NCBI RefSeq assembly: GCF_000002995.4
Contig: NW_025062479.1
Location: forward strand, 14,690,721-14,754,720
Direction: 5' to 3'
Length of the DNA stretch: 64,000 bases
Source of the DNA: Brugia malayi
Taxonomy: Eukaryota > Nematoda > Chromadorea > Rhabditida > Onchocercidae
Shown here: in pieces, positions 1-24,531 of the stretch
Layout: the number at the start of each line of letters is the position of its first letter
Position numbering within the stretch: position 1 is the first letter of the stretch
Notes under the pieces: generated by a model
Database searches by the model: none
Seen by the model: only the letters and a program-made list of their open reading frames with translations
Told to the model about the DNA's origin: nothing
Position numbers and translations under genes: made by a program

Positions 1-331
1 ATAAATATTATTTGTTAGAAATTATTTTTCGACTGATTTAAAATTTTTTCTTTTTTTGGTTGGAAAATTCAGCATTGATCTATTTCACTTATCAAAATAA
101 TGATAAACAAAATTTTTTAATCAATGTTCAAGTGCCAAAATAATACTTAGAACATACTATACAAAATCTTTTGTACAAGAAAAGAAGTAATTTTCGCTAT
201 TTCACAAATCATTATGATAGAAGTTATTTTTTAATAACAAAAAATGAAAACTTTATGGATAAAACTTCTCATTAATTATCTTTTGTTGTTGTGATAAATC
301 ATAATTAGATAATACCTTACAAAATGATATA
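1..331. other. Downstream flank of the tmc gene, no gene seen
   Basis: AT-rich sequence after the TAA at 332-334 (minus strand). I see no further tmc exon. A weak GTTAGA donor lies inside the last three codons of the model, so an extra C-terminal exon beyond the window edge cannot be excluded. Confidence 0.5.
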
Positions 332-11747
<11,416 letters not shown>

Positions 11748-12994
11748 AATTCAAATTATGATAATAGTAATGATAGTGAAATATAGGATGAATGACTGAT
11801 GACCATATTTATCTTGCCAATGATATGACGTATCTGACGTATCAATGTAATAATAACGAATATAGGACGTTACGTAGAAGACTGAATTACTAAGCAGGAT
11901 AAATTCTTTTGATCATGATCGATTTGAGCCCATTAAAATCATTAATCTTCACCTATGGAGCTTTATTGCATAATTATTTTGAAAATAACAGATCGCATCA
12001 ACATCAAATATATTTGGGAATTACAGTGGATAAGATTTGAGATAGATTGGAATTCAAAAATTTTTGAACATTTTTAGTTGTAAATCACTAGTCAACCGAA
12101 TAAAATTTTTAAATAATTTTCTAAACTACAAGAAAATAAAAAAAAATTCTGAGTATACCAACTGAAGTTTCAAAAAAAAAAAAAAAAAAAAACTCTAAAA
12201 AAAACTTGAAATGCAACATCTGTGATATTTCATTCCACTTTAAAAGTAATAAGAATTGGATTTGTTGAAACTTGGTGAATGAATTCCAAAGCGTTGTTGC
12301 TGAAGAAACCGGACGTTGACAGGTTATTGATACAAAGTTCCATTTATCAAGAGCTGAATTGTGAATTTTGAAAAAAAAAAAAGATAGTAGTGATGGGATT
12401 GGAACAATTGAAGGCATAAAGTTATCATCTACTAGCTAAATGCTGAAGCTTTTAAGATTTGAAAATATGTCGAAGAGAAGACGTTAAAAAGCATCCGAAG
12501 TTATTGACAAGGATTGTTTCATGTACTTATGGAAGAAGACCGATGATAGGATATGTTAACGACATTTGCGCAATAACAGAATAGCTAAATAGCCTTATAA
12601 TCCTAATGATGTATAAAACTTGTAGCACATGATCTCTCAAAAAGCAAAAATATTTGTAAATTTGAATCATTAAATAAAAAATAAAAAATTTAGTTAGAGA
12701 TAAATAACAAAAATATTCTGATAATCGGGTGCATAAAGGATCGAGAATGCGAGAAAAGACAGTATTAAAAAGAAGGAAAAATGGAGTGAACAAGAATATG
12801 ACAAGGAAAGGAAAGCTTTTTGGAACAGCTGGTGATTAATTAACATTGGAAATGCAGCAATCATTGTTTCGCTAATCATTCTATCACAAACAACTCATTA
12901 AAAAAAAAAAAAAAATATATTTTCACATTTATATTATTCCCCAGCTGCATTATGAGCAGTTGATATAAAATAAGAAAACACTGCAACCAATAAT

Positions 12995-13022
12995 AGATAT
13001 AGCAATAATTATTGCTATATCT
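12995..13022. repeat. 28-bp perfect palindrome
   Basis: The two 14-base halves (AGATATAGCAATAA and its complement) are exact reverse complements with no spacer. It lies in non-coding DNA upstream of tmc. Confidence 0.9.
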
Positions 13023-13476
13023 TATCAAATAAGATTAGAAGAATAAAACTGAGTAATGAATAAATTTTGCAAATGAATTAGCTTAAAATAAAAATTCAAA
13101 AAAGCAGAAAGTATGTAAATTCAAACATTGATGCATTGGTTTGAATTGTATTTGAAAGCTTCATATATCAGTTATAATCATACATTTATCAATTATAATC
13201 ACATTAGAAATATAAAGTTTTGGAGAAAGAAAATTAAATGAAATGAACTAAGAATGAAGGAGTGAAGAGCAGTATGCAGTTATGTTGTTCCAAAAATTTG
13301 CATCTCAATCTTATTATTTAAAAAATTACATCCAAATTACATTGTTGAAAAAAATACATCCAAACACATTCATCATTCAACCATTTGCACACGTAAAGCA
13401 GTTGTCCATCTTGAATTATCACAAGAGAGAAGTAATACTTTCAAAAAATATATGCGCACTATCCATCAATGTATCA

Positions 13477-13528
13477 GTTCATGTCACATTATTAGATCGG
13501 TTAATTTGAAAGCTTATGTGACATGAAC
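13477..13528. repeat. Inverted repeat, 13-bp perfect arms
   Basis: GTTCATGTCACAT at 13477-13489 faces its exact reverse complement at 13516-13528 across a 26-nt spacer, which would allow a hairpin. The left arm lies in a short plus-strand ORF (13282-13509) that I do not regard as coding. Confidence 0.85.
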
Positions 13529-16040
13529 ATGACTGAAATAAATTAAATTTATTTCGATTCAATTATATAGCATTAAAAACTGCCGATATAGCTGCTTTAG
13601 ATGGTGGATGAAAATATAACCGCAAAACAAAAATTCATTGGAAGTAAAATTTTCAAAGAAAAATTGGGAAATAGTCTAGGGAAGAATTAGTATTGATTAA
13701 ATTGTGACATTTTTCACTTTGCTTACACTTGGGAGATTACATATTACAATAGATGAGAAATTTATATCCGAGTAAAGCAATGAAATTGATGAATGATGCA
13801 ATTAATGGTAAATTTATGGTTTGTAATCTTGTTAATGATTAAAAAAAATTCAATAAGATTGAATTGATAGCGAGAAATGGATGAAATAGTATTTCACAAA
13901 AAAAGTCAATGAGATTGAAAATGATAGTGAAATGAAATATTTGTGGAAATGCAATGGGACAATTCTGTGTTGTGATGAAAGAGATGAGTGGAATGAAGCC
14001 GTACAATTATCTAATTGGAAAAATTAAATTACAAGATAATCTTTTTAAAGTTAATTTTGCAAAAGAAATCTTTAAGACCGGTCCAATTAGTATTTAATTA
14101 GATAGTCCCAATTTTTGAAAACTCTAAAATTCTATTTCAGCAAAAGCTCAGGTAATGTCACTTTAATAGAACAATATGATGTTTAATTTTATGAAATATT
14201 TTATGTATTTTACGGAATTTTATGAAAAGATGAGAACACTGTCACTATTCATGTAAAATTAGAGATATTAATATAATCAGATATCATAAATAAAAATCAT
14301 GAAATATAGATAATAATAAGGTCGGATAAAAAATAGTTGAATAACAGAAAGTGGAATACAAATGATGTCAACATGGTTAATATTGGAAATTATCACTGAA
14401 TAATTTTAATCCATATTCACATTTGTTAAGTTATCGTTTTTAAGAAAATAATCTATACGTAATAAAAGCATTATTAAAATTCATTTCTGATATTGGAAAT
14501 TTTTCTTGTGTTAAAACTTTTATTGTTATATCAAAATTTTTATCATACTAAAAGTTCTGTCATTCCTATCTATTGCCATCATTGTATGTTATGTTGTCAG
14601 TTACAACACTTTCATCTTAACAATTTTAGTATTCAAATTAAGGAACATCTCACTCAATCATTTATTAAATTATAGTAAAACTATTAAATAAATTCGACTT
14701 CTGCTTTTAATACTAACAATTGCAATTGTAAAATTAGCATCTGTTATTGATAATATATTTAGAATGCAAAATTTAGTTATGAAATGGAAATTTGGTGATA
14801 CAAATGAACAAGAAAAAAAAGTTATCGTATGCAAAATTCATAGAATTTTTTAAGAAAATACAAATTACCATAATAAATTCTAGTTCTTTCCAAGTACTTA
14901 TGGTCAATTTCACTTCCCGATATGTACATATCAGTTATTAAAACAAATGAATGAAAGGATTATTGCAAAAAATAATGACTATATCTAGGAAACTGTATAA
15001 AAAGACTGAAATTATTTTCATCTATAAAATTGCCAAAATTCCTTCCGCAGCATTTTTAAGCAGAAATAATTGTGTAGAAGATTTAGGAACTCAAAATACT
15101 ACAAGTAAATGCTTAAAAGTTGATTAGGATAAGCTTGTATTAAAACTTGCATCTTTTTAGGATTCTATAAACTTGTATACGATGACTTAATGCTACAACT
15201 ATGCATTCATTTTTTGTCTTTCCTCCCATGATTATGTGTTTTTAATTAAAAAATCTTTTTTTTTTTTTTTAAACTATATTATCTGCATGATAATTAGCTA
15301 CACGATGCACTTATTAACTCATTTGATCCAAATATTTAAGTCAAAATTCATTAATAGCTAATTGTTTGATGATCAGTCTTTTGCTAACCCAAAATCTTGC
15401 TCGTTTTAAAAAGCCATGAAAATTCCGAAGATTAAACCAGTCTATAATAGAATAGTAGCTGCAATTTATTGTAAAAAATTGTGAATATTTCTTTTCTTCC
15501 ACTGTCTATTGTCGAATTCTTAACTGCAATATTCTATTGAAATTTTATTTCTTTATTACAAATTAATTTCAGGAAAAAAGAAAGAATTGTAATAAAGTAG
15601 AATAAACAATAAAATTTAACTTTTGAGAAATTTGTTAAATCTAACTTTTTCTCTCCATAGCCATTTTTTTCCGCAAAAATATTTTTTTCATACTAATCAG
15701 CAAGTGACTGACATGATGAAGCAGAGGATTTCTAACAAGTGTGTTTTGTTTGGTTTCAGTATTAGCAACCAAAAATATAGCTATCTCACCAATGGCAGTC
15801 ACTCCTAGCTCGTTATTTCCTCTCTTGCTTGATAATTAAAGAAAAAAAAATCAAATAAACCGATATAAGCTGTATTTAATATTGGCAAGCTTAAGATTAA
15901 TTTTTTTCCACTTATTTAAGGATTCTATTCATATTTGATTACCTTTAATTTCCCATTTATCTTTGCAGTCGTTAAAAAGCAACGAATAAAAGAATTATTA
16001 AAGGAAAAAATTAAATCGTTTGATTACACAAAAACGTTCT

Positions 16041-16226
16041 TTATAAATGCAACATAGAGCAATATGACGAGTTTAACTTTTCTTTTCTTGATCTGTTCAT
16101 TTTGCATTTCTTTCTATTCGTTCGATCATTCTTAGCTGAAGTACAGGCTCGTGCACAATTATTTGCAACAGCTGCCAATAAAGGAAACATTGACCTCATG
16201 ACCTTATCTATCCAACACAGTCCCAT
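16041..16226 (-). other. Short ORF (61 codons), Cys- and Arg/Lys-rich, unidentified
   Basis: Starts with ATG just after an in-frame stop and ends with TAA. The N terminus has a short hydrophobic run (FPLLAAVANNCARAC), followed by a basic stretch with further cysteines. Base composition is less AT-rich than its surroundings. I recognise no family, and chance is a real alternative; a small secreted peptide is only a possibility. Confidence 0.15.
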
Positions 16227-18770
16227 TACTCAAAATATTAATGTAATTTGAATAAATCATGAAATACTAACGACTGATTGATTATCTAAGCTATTGAGAA
16301 AAAAAATTTAGTTTCAACTTACACCAATGCAAGGTCCATTTTTTCATCTATTTTGTTCTCAACTATCGCTAAATGAATTAAGTAAAACATTTTGAAGAAC
16401 TCTAGATGTATCAAGAGATTTACAAAAAACTGTGACAACGTAATGGACAAATTCGATAAAGCATTTTAACAGTCATGATTTCCATGCTAAAAAAAATTGT
16501 AACTAACTAAAAAAAAAATGGTGAAGATTAATAAAGATTAAACTACAAATTGAAAATTAAACATCGAAAACAAGAAAAAATTTTGATAAATTTTCTCAGG
16601 CTCTCCAAAAAATATGGTTCAAAATGAGTTTTGATTGATTATTCATTTTCGTTTCACCCTTCAGTAATAAATACATGTTTTTCATAAATTTAAAATTAGA
16701 TTCATATGAAAATATGAGAATAAAAATGAATTTAATCTAAACTAATACAGAAAATCGAATGATTATTTTATATACTTTATCAAAACCTGCTTTTAGGGAT
16801 AGCTTTTGGAAGTTTTTTGATCAATATAATGCTTGTTGTTGGGACCTAGAAAACTAGATTTTAATAAATGACAATAAAAAGTATTAAAAGTTATTAGAAA
16901 TGAAATTGAATAATAATTACTATAACTGCAAGCGTGAAAGTTCATCGGGTAATACGTGTCATATGTGAACTTATTTTGACAAATTTCTTAAAATTTCTTA
17001 GCAACCCATAAATGGTCGATTTGCTTACCAAGATAGAATGTTCGTTCACTGTAAGAATACTTCTTCAAGTTTTCGAATTTGATCTCTAGAAGATGTATCT
17101 CGAAAAATCGAACTCATCCTAGATCAGTATTCAAGGAAGTATTGGACAAAAGAATTAAATATTGTTTCGAGATCCATGCAATAATTTTGATTGACTTTTG
17201 TAAATAAAAATCAGTGTATGAAGATGAATTTATAGATATAAAGACTACTTTGTATAAATATCTAAATTTGTCATCAAAAAATATTTCCAAATTGGCTTAT
17301 AAAGTAATTTTGAGCAGTTATTTAATTCTTGATTGTTGCAACACTTCAACATAATTACTATTACCTCTTCACATGAGTAATGTAAAGTGATTAGATGTAT
17401 TTCCGCAATTCTAAGCAATATTCCAAAAAACCAATCCTCGTGGCATCTTTTTTTTTAGGTGAATGTCATTTTTTTTGTTTCATAGCTGTCACAGCACTAT
17501 ATTGCGCTTGTATATTGTTTCATTTTTTTATTATTCATGAGAGAGTACCCATATCTATCAGTAGTTTCTAAGTTACTCTCTGCAGTTTCATGTTCATTAT
17601 GTCAGTGACTTCATGACATTCAAAAAATTCCTTTCAAAAGGATTTCAATTTTCCTAATTCTTTAACTGTAATAAAATTAACTTTTATACGTCTTTTACCG
17701 AAACACAAATTTCCTTTCCAAATCGAATGGATAAATGAATCTTGATTGATGTAGCAATCATAATATAATCTAAATTTATTAAATTTAGAGCACGTTAAGA
17801 TATTTCTGTTACTTTTAAAGGTATGGATTGCATCATCATAGTCTTTTTGGTTAACAGCAAGGGTTTAGCAAAACAGAGATATGATATTCTCAGAGAATTA
17901 TTTTGCAAAGATTTGTATAAAAATATTTTCCACTCATAAATACAAAGAACTCATAAGGCTAAATTCAAAGCATCAAATTTTCCACTATTATGTTGTAATT
18001 GAAGATGATTTAAAAAATTTTTTCGTAACACAGAATTGAAATCCAAATCGATTTGAAAAACCGTAAATGTATACCTCATATCGATTCAGCTACAGTATTG
18101 TTCTGATCACTGACATACATGACCACAGTAAACAAATTAAGGAAAATAAGAATAAAACATAAACATAGCTGATACGATCATACATAAAGCTACGACTTTT
18201 GAAATCATACAAAATTTAGTAATTCCATTTCATATGTTTAGAAATAATTTTACAATTTAATAAATTTCTTATTACAAATTAACCTTTTCTTAATTAATCT
18301 TTCTTTAATAATTTTCTTTTTCCATTAAAATAAGTTATACTCTTCAGATATTATTCTGGAAATCAATTAAAATTGTTTTTTGTGGTATTGGTGGAATTTT
18401 GGAAAAGTTCAAAAAATACATATAATGCAAAATCGGTTTTGTTAAATGTAAGTACGGCTTACATTACTCAAATAATGTTCATTTAAACACTAGAATTTTC
18501 AAAATATTAACGATATTAGGGCCCCTTTGCCTTTCATTTCATTTTACAAACAGTTTAAGTTTATTCAATTATCAGTATTGAAAACTTTAATTAATTTCAA
18601 TGCAAAGATTTATTCAATCATTTTTGGGAGTAATAAGCAGATTTGCACTGCAAATTTTGAAAAATTTAAACAATAAATTGTAATAAATCTTTCATCTACA
18701 AGCGCAATCGATTCTTAGTACGGGATGTTACAATAAACCATAATAGATGAATATATACGCATTAACAGCA

Positions 18771-18855
18771 GTTTATAAATCAATTACCAACTAGAAAGTT
18801 TATAAATCAATTACCAACTAGAAATTTATAAATCAATTACCAATTACCAACTAGA
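18771..18855. repeat. Tandem repeat, 27-bp unit, about three copies
   Basis: The unit (begins GTTTATAAATCAATTACCAA) occupies 18771-18797 and 18798-18824 exactly. A third copy from 18825 has a 7-bp internal repetition of CAATTAC. Confidence 0.9.
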
Positions 18856-19145
18856 ATCATATCATTTTTAAAACCTTATGGAAATATGGTAGAGATTATT
18901 TCCGCCTTATTAGCAGACAGTGCATTATTTTTAATCACTAATCGATATTCAGTAATCGATTATGTTAGCTTATTTTGAGCATTCATTTTGTTACTAATTG
19001 CATGGAATATTTGTGTAACCTGAAGCGGTTAGAGAACGACATTTCCGTATTATCAGTTCATTTGAGTGCGCATTTTTGCAACATGGAAGGATAACAGTTG
19101 CATATTTATGCATGGTCATGCAAATTATTACATTGAAAATGGTGT

Positions 19146-19352
19146 ATGTCAACAGGAAAGACTAGTGGGGTACGTATTTTGAAAGGTTTCAAAACTTTGT
19201 CACTGTTTAAAATCGCTCGAGGATCACTGCTATGCTTCAGGCTGCAGGAATGTACAATTGTTGTCGTCGATAATGCGCAAATGCTTAACTCACAGAAATG
19301 TGCAGTTGTGATCATGTTGGCGACACATGAAGGTCTATCAGCAATCACTTAA
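19146..19352 (+). other. ORF of 68 codons in a G+C-richer patch; possible remnant of a coding sequence
   Basis: The reading frame runs from ATG at 19146 to TAA. The opposite strand is open over the same interval. One segment (RGSLLCFRLQECTIVVVDNA) loosely recalls the start of mitochondrial ribosomal protein uL14m, where a VVDN motif follows a basic, hydrophobic strand, but the next part does not continue that match. No splice sites or neighbouring exons are convincing. Status open: decayed copy, isolated exon or chance. Confidence 0.15.
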
Positions 19353-21678
19353 CCCTGATTAGCTATTGTTTGCAATAAGCTATTTATGTGCAAATGTTTA
19401 TTTTCTATTCTTTAAAACAGCACCTGAAAATCTCATTTGGATTCCTAAATTTATGACGCAAAAAGAACTGAAAGAGTAACATCAAAGCAAAGTTTTGGAG
19501 CCTATTGAAATATGCCACTGGCTGTTGAAGTGTAGTTCGGTAAAACAGAATATTAGGTGTCTGAAAATTCCAGCGATGTAATTTGATAAATATAAAATTT
19601 TTATCTTGTCAACTGCAACTTAATATAATATCATTCCAGTTCCTATACTTATTCTACACTTGCTTCGTTTGTATTTTATAAGCTCATTTTTACAGTGGCT
19701 TGTACATTACAACTGCAGTATATATGACCAAAACCGAAAGGGTTGATGATAAAAGAAATGCTGGTTTACTTAAGCTTGATGAGCCCAAAGCGTTAAATTC
19801 ATTGCGTAATTCGATTATACAAAAGTAAAGACTTATCAGTAAGTTAATCCGGAAAAAAAAAAATACACAAACCATAAAAAGTGTAAAAAATCCCATTTCT
19901 TAACCTTTTCTCTCTCGCTCTATATATTTTTTTTTCGTTGTTCCATCTTCTCTGCTGTTTTTCCTTTTCTAAAGGCCCAAAGCTTCGTCGTTTTTGCATC
20001 TCTCCTTGTCTGAAAGAAAAATTCATTGACTTGGAAGGTATGAATGAGATTGACTTTACAAATATTTTACTTTTTACAATCACTTTGATTTTCTACTTTA
20101 ACTTTTAAATTTCAACTCATAAAAATCATCAGCTTATCACTGGAATGAAAAGGCGTTATAAATCTTCTCGCATCAGAGGATCAAATTTGAGGCGATTTCG
20201 TTTAGTGAGCAACACTTTCCCTAATTGAAGGCACATGAATTTGTATACCGCTGCTTTCTGTGTAGCCATAAATAGCAACTAGAGGTCACTGCAGGTACAG
20301 CTAGAGGTTAAGGTTACAGCAAGAAAAGAAATTGGGTCAATGAGCTTGCTGATCTTTAAGTGAAATTAATGATAGAAAGTTTTTGAGAAACTACTTTTGC
20401 TGTTAATTTGCTATCTCTTTACTGTTCCAAACTGTCTGGCGCAGATACCCCATATTGGTGTACAAATTGTGGTAATTTTGTGATCATTTTGGATTGGATG
20501 CAAACAAAAGCGAAAGCCAAGCTTTGTACATCTCACCGTAAACTACAAGCACATAACTATTTTCAATACTATTAAGACTAAAACTCACCAACTTTCTCAC
20601 ACCGTGCAATTCGCTGCTTCCCTCACAATACGTCAAAAATCCGATCTAAAATATATTTAATTTAGCATAATTTGTCTATTTCACGTGGCCACAAACATTT
20701 GACTGCCCAAGCAATTAAAGCTCAATGCTTATTCCGACTACTTCACTATACATTTGCAACGAAGAGCAAAAATATATGATAATCTCCTAACAACCAACCA
20801 GTGTCAACTACCTTCTTGCAGGAGAATCTCTTCATCTTCATAGTCCCTCCAATCTCCTCTCCACCTTATCCAAGAAGGCGACGATATATCTTCGTGCTTT
20901 ATATAGTTCAATCCATATACTTTTTTTTTTTACAAAATACATAAAGCAGTAACTACCACATTTGAATATAAACTTATAATTGTCACATTCATTCATAACA
21001 CAATATTTAGTTACGATAACTTTCACTGTAACTCCATTTAGAAATCAATTAAAGATTATATATTATATCCCAAAACTTTCAAAGTCTTAAGTCTTATATC
21101 TCAAAAGCCATCCCTCTGCCTTTACATTAAATAGAAAATCAACCAATTTAAAAACAAAAAATGCAAAGAAAAAAAAAAAAAAAAAACATCCAATTAAAAC
21201 GAAACCCAGAACACTTAGAGACCTCTCTCCCCAAAGAAATTTTTGTCAATAAAAGAAATTCTTTAAAGATCAATCAATAAATTAGTAAGACAATAATGGC
21301 CATAAAAGACGAATAGCATCCAGCAGACAACACCAAAGAATACAACTAATTATTACTTCCACCGTTATTCCATATTTGTGACCTTCTCTCTTCTCAATTC
21401 AAAAAATTGCGCTTTTCATTCTCATCAATACAAATTTGAATTTGCGCATATGAGAAATGTTTTTTTTGAAATAAATAATGATAAAATTGAAACTTATCTT
21501 TCACATATTATTAGGAAGCATTTATTCGGAAAGCTTTGATAATTTTTAGAATAGACAAATTTGTCGTTTTTTAAAAATACTTCTAAATAAAACTTCAACA
21601 GTGCTTGTTTTTAGCATGAAATAATAAAACATTCTTGCTCTACAGTACTTTCCATTTCTCAGATTGAGCTGATTGAAA

Positions 21679-21751
21679 TATATATTTTTCAGACGGTGCT
21701 GGATTTGAATTGGTCAAAATATGTATTTTTCAAGCAGTGCTGGATTTGAAA
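21679..21751. repeat. Imperfect tandem duplication of about 42 bp
   Basis: TATTTTTCAGACGGTGCTGG and TATTTTTCAAGCAGTGCTGG, each followed by ATTTGAA, occur one after the other. Non-coding context. Confidence 0.7.
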
Positions 21752-22010
21752 TAACAGTATATTCGTAAATATTTATTTCAATACTTTTCAATACATAAAA
21801 TTAGAAGGATAAATAGTTTAACTAACAATATTTAGTCAACTTTATCTAATTAATTACTATGACACTGGAGAAAGAAAACACCTAATTAAAGTTGCAATTC
21901 TAATTTCAAATAAATTTTATGAATGTGTAAAAATGGCGGAACTAATAAAGCATGGTCACTTTAATTTAGGAAAATTAACTGAAAAGAAGTTGGTCAAGCG
22001 GTGCACTGAA

Positions 22011-22388
22011 TCAAAGTGTAAAATTTGCTTTGGCTAAACTCAACATGAAAGCATCAATCAATTCTTTAATCAACAAATTTGATTGGTCTGGTGGGCGAGT
22101 CACTCTATCTATTGCGATATCCGAGGGATTCAAATCACCAAATATTTGAGGGAAAATTTTACGTATGAATGATAATAATCCATGTTCAATTTGTTCAGAT
22201 ACTGGTAGCAACAGTCGAATTACATTACCCCAAAACTGATTTAATTCTCCGAATGTTTCAAGAGCAATTAAATTCACTTTATTAGCACGTAATACTGCAT
22301 CAAACGGTGACAACTGGCTATCATGTAGCACTGTACCTGTCATATTTCCAACGTGACCTTCACTTGAACCTTGCGTGATATTCTCCCC
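22011..22388 (-). CDS. Terminal exon of an unidentified gene (125 codons plus stop)
   Basis: Follows a good acceptor (TTTTTCAG at 22389-22396) in phase 0 and ends at TGA 22011-22013. The reading frame is long for this AT-rich DNA and the composition is protein-like: hydrophobic helices (FWGNVIRLLLPVSEQIEHGL; LLIKELIDAFMLSLAKANF) around a conserved-looking NPSDIAIDRVTRPPDQSN segment. I recognise no family. Its mate is probably the exon at 25442-25628, but that exon ends in phase 1, so at least one linking exon must lie between them. No transmembrane segment is clear. Confidence 0.6.
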   Translation of the reverse strand, partial: GENITQGSSEGHVGNMTGTVLHDSQLSPFDAVLRANKVNLIALETFGELNQFWGNVIRLLLPVSEQIEHGLLSFIRKIFPQIFGDLNPSDIAIDRVTRPPDQSNLLIKELIDAFMLSLAKANFTL

Positions 22389-22550
22389 CTGAAAAATTTA
22401 TACTAATATGTTTTGATGAGGTTTAGTTTCTAGATTCCTAAATGGATTAACCTAAGAGACTAGATTAAAATACAATTTGGCAACACGAGATTGGAATGCT
22501 TTTACAACTAATAATGGTTCGATAATCATTCACTGTATTTTGTTCGTGTT

Positions 22551-22578
22551 GTTAAATTTAACGTACGTTAAATTTAAC
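22551..22578. repeat. 28-bp perfect palindrome
   Basis: GTTAAATTTAACGT followed by its exact reverse complement, centred on ACGT. It lies between the two exons of the unidentified minus-strand gene and two bases before a plus-strand ATG. Confidence 0.9.
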
Positions 22579-22579
22579 C

Positions 22580-22765
22580 ATGAAAAATCATTCATTGCTT
22601 ACCCAAAGATTCGACGGAAAAGCGCAAATTAAAATAAGGAGAAGAAAATTTTGCATGGGACACATATTCCGACGTAAGTATAAGCACATACTGAAAAAGG
22701 CAGCAAAATTCTTTGAGGGTGTGTCAAACGTCGGAAACTACTTGTTTGTTTCGATGATTAATTGA
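22580..22765 (+). other. Short strongly cationic ORF (61 codons), unidentified
   Basis: Begins with ATG just after the 28-bp palindrome and ends with TGA. The middle is very basic (KIRRRKFCMGHIFRRKYKHI, then LKKAAKFF), with no predicted signal peptide. It lies inside the presumed intron of the minus-strand gene. Basic codons such as AAA and AGA are favoured by A-rich DNA, so chance is likely. Confidence 0.12.
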
Positions 22766-23255
22766 AATGAAATGGTCATAATTTCTAAATAAACAAATTA
22801 ACATTAAAAATTGCTCTAATCTGTTATTATGTAGTGAAATGGATACAAACAATTAGATTAAGGCGAAAGTTTACTCTGATGTTTTTGTACATTTTATAAT
22901 CTTCGCAAAATCAATGCATGAGACATAATCAGTATTGCTAACCTGAAATCGAAAATATTGATTTACTAGCACTTGTTGCTTAAAAAAATGAACTAATGAA
23001 GTTTTGTTCTTGTTAACATTTCAATTTAAACATTTCGGTGTGCCTTTCTATTCATGCCCCATTAAGAACTAAATTGAATTGATTAGAAGAACTTGCAAAT
23101 ATGTTTGTAAAATCAAGCCACCAGAAATATATAGCTGTAGAATCCAGGATATCTTGAAACATAAAAAAGGCAATTCAAAACAAAGAACCAGTTTTCATCA
23201 GGGTTACCCGTAATTGCACAGAAACAAAAATCGTTGCTCGGCTGTCCTCACCAGA

Positions 23256-23305
23256 AGATATTGTCCATGGTACCAGAAGTACCAGAAGTACCACGGACAA
23301 TATCT
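23256..23305. repeat. Hairpin: 18-bp arms with one mismatch, 14-nt loop
   Basis: AGATATTGTCCATGGTAC at 23256-23273 pairs with 23288-23305, differing at a single position. The loop and inner arms contain two copies of TACCAGAAG. G+C content is well above the local average. Confidence 0.85.
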
Positions 23306-24531
23306 AACAATTGCATTCCATCTGCTGAGTTGATGTCACTGCTTTTCTAGATTAGAAAGAAAATAACACCAAAATATCACCCATCATAAAAATTTCATTC
23401 CACGAGGCCAATATTTAATAGTTATTACTGAGGCATTTATTTTGAATCGAATAAAGTAACACTCCAAAAGGGAAAATAAACATTAACAGGGAAAACTATG
23501 CTGCAGAATAATTAATAGTCTCAAGGCAAATGGAAATTTTGACAAAATTTTGACTGGAATTATGTTGCAACGATTCTGCGTCCTTTCTGCATCGAGAATT
23601 AATGTAATTTGAGATGGAACGAGTGATAAAGTTGAGCAGTTATGAAAAACAGATACTGCGTTTAAAAGAGAAGAATGGTGCTATATCTGATGCCATGAAT
23701 TTAAATTCATTTTTTAGTTAAATGAATCAATTCGAACAATTACTGGGTTAATTCCAATGGTTACGTTGATATTAAAAAGATAATGAAACAACAGCCGAAT
23801 GTTGTGGAATTTTACAAATATCCACTAGAAAAATTCATTATATTTATCTTATTTAATCTAAATGTGATATAGGCATCATCAATTTGACTTGGAACTTGAA
23901 TATGATCTAATTAATTTTACGATGTAACTGAATATGCTTCGCACTGATTTGTTTTATACAGAAACCTAGAGAGATTCACTTAAACAGGAGAATTTCTTTA
24001 TCAAATTGCATTTAAATAAAGCACTTCCTGCAATCTCAAAATATAATTTCAATTTCATTATTTTCTATGAAATTAAAATTTCATCTTCCCCACCAATAAC
24101 TCCGCATCAATTACTTGAGATATTTACTGCTAAATCAGAAGTAGTTACTTGCATCACATAAAATTTGTTATAATGATTAATTCACAGTGTCAGATTATAG
24201 AAGTGAATTGACTGTTAAATTCTTGTTATGATTCATTTGTATGTTTACCAAATGGACTGAGAAGCATAAAACATTTCAAATATTATCCGCAGATAATATA
24301 AATCAGTACAACAAAACTTGTAAGCCAGAATTTAAATAATAATTAGTTTCTTTCGTCAATTAAATTGACCTTTATCATTATCATTCGATTGCATGAAAGA
24401 ATATGAAAATTTGAAGTTTTTTTTTTTTTTAATAAATCTGTTAAAAGAACTTCTTCTGTTGTATAATTTTTACTATTACTATTAACATATACGTAACATT
24501 TAGATAAATAAGTATGATTCTTTTTTTTTAA

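Larger units (their letters stand above)
11748..22010. other. Long intergenic region without a recognised gene
   Basis: About 10 kb upstream of tmc. It is AT-rich with poly-A/T tracts and short ORFs that mostly look like by-products of A/T runs (for example the Phe-rich minus-strand ORFs at 12121-12879). It contains a 28-bp perfect palindrome at 12995-13022, an inverted repeat at 13477-13528, a tandem repeat at 18771-18855, a duplicated sentence near 21679-21751, and two ORFs of unclear status at 16041-16226 and 19146-19352. The tmc promoter must lie at its left end, but I see no element that I can name. Confidence 0.6.

Noticed and set aside
12121..12879. Three Phe/Leu-rich minus-strand ORFs that look like membrane proteins
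   Set aside because: They are translations of A/T runs with no splice context and no motif.
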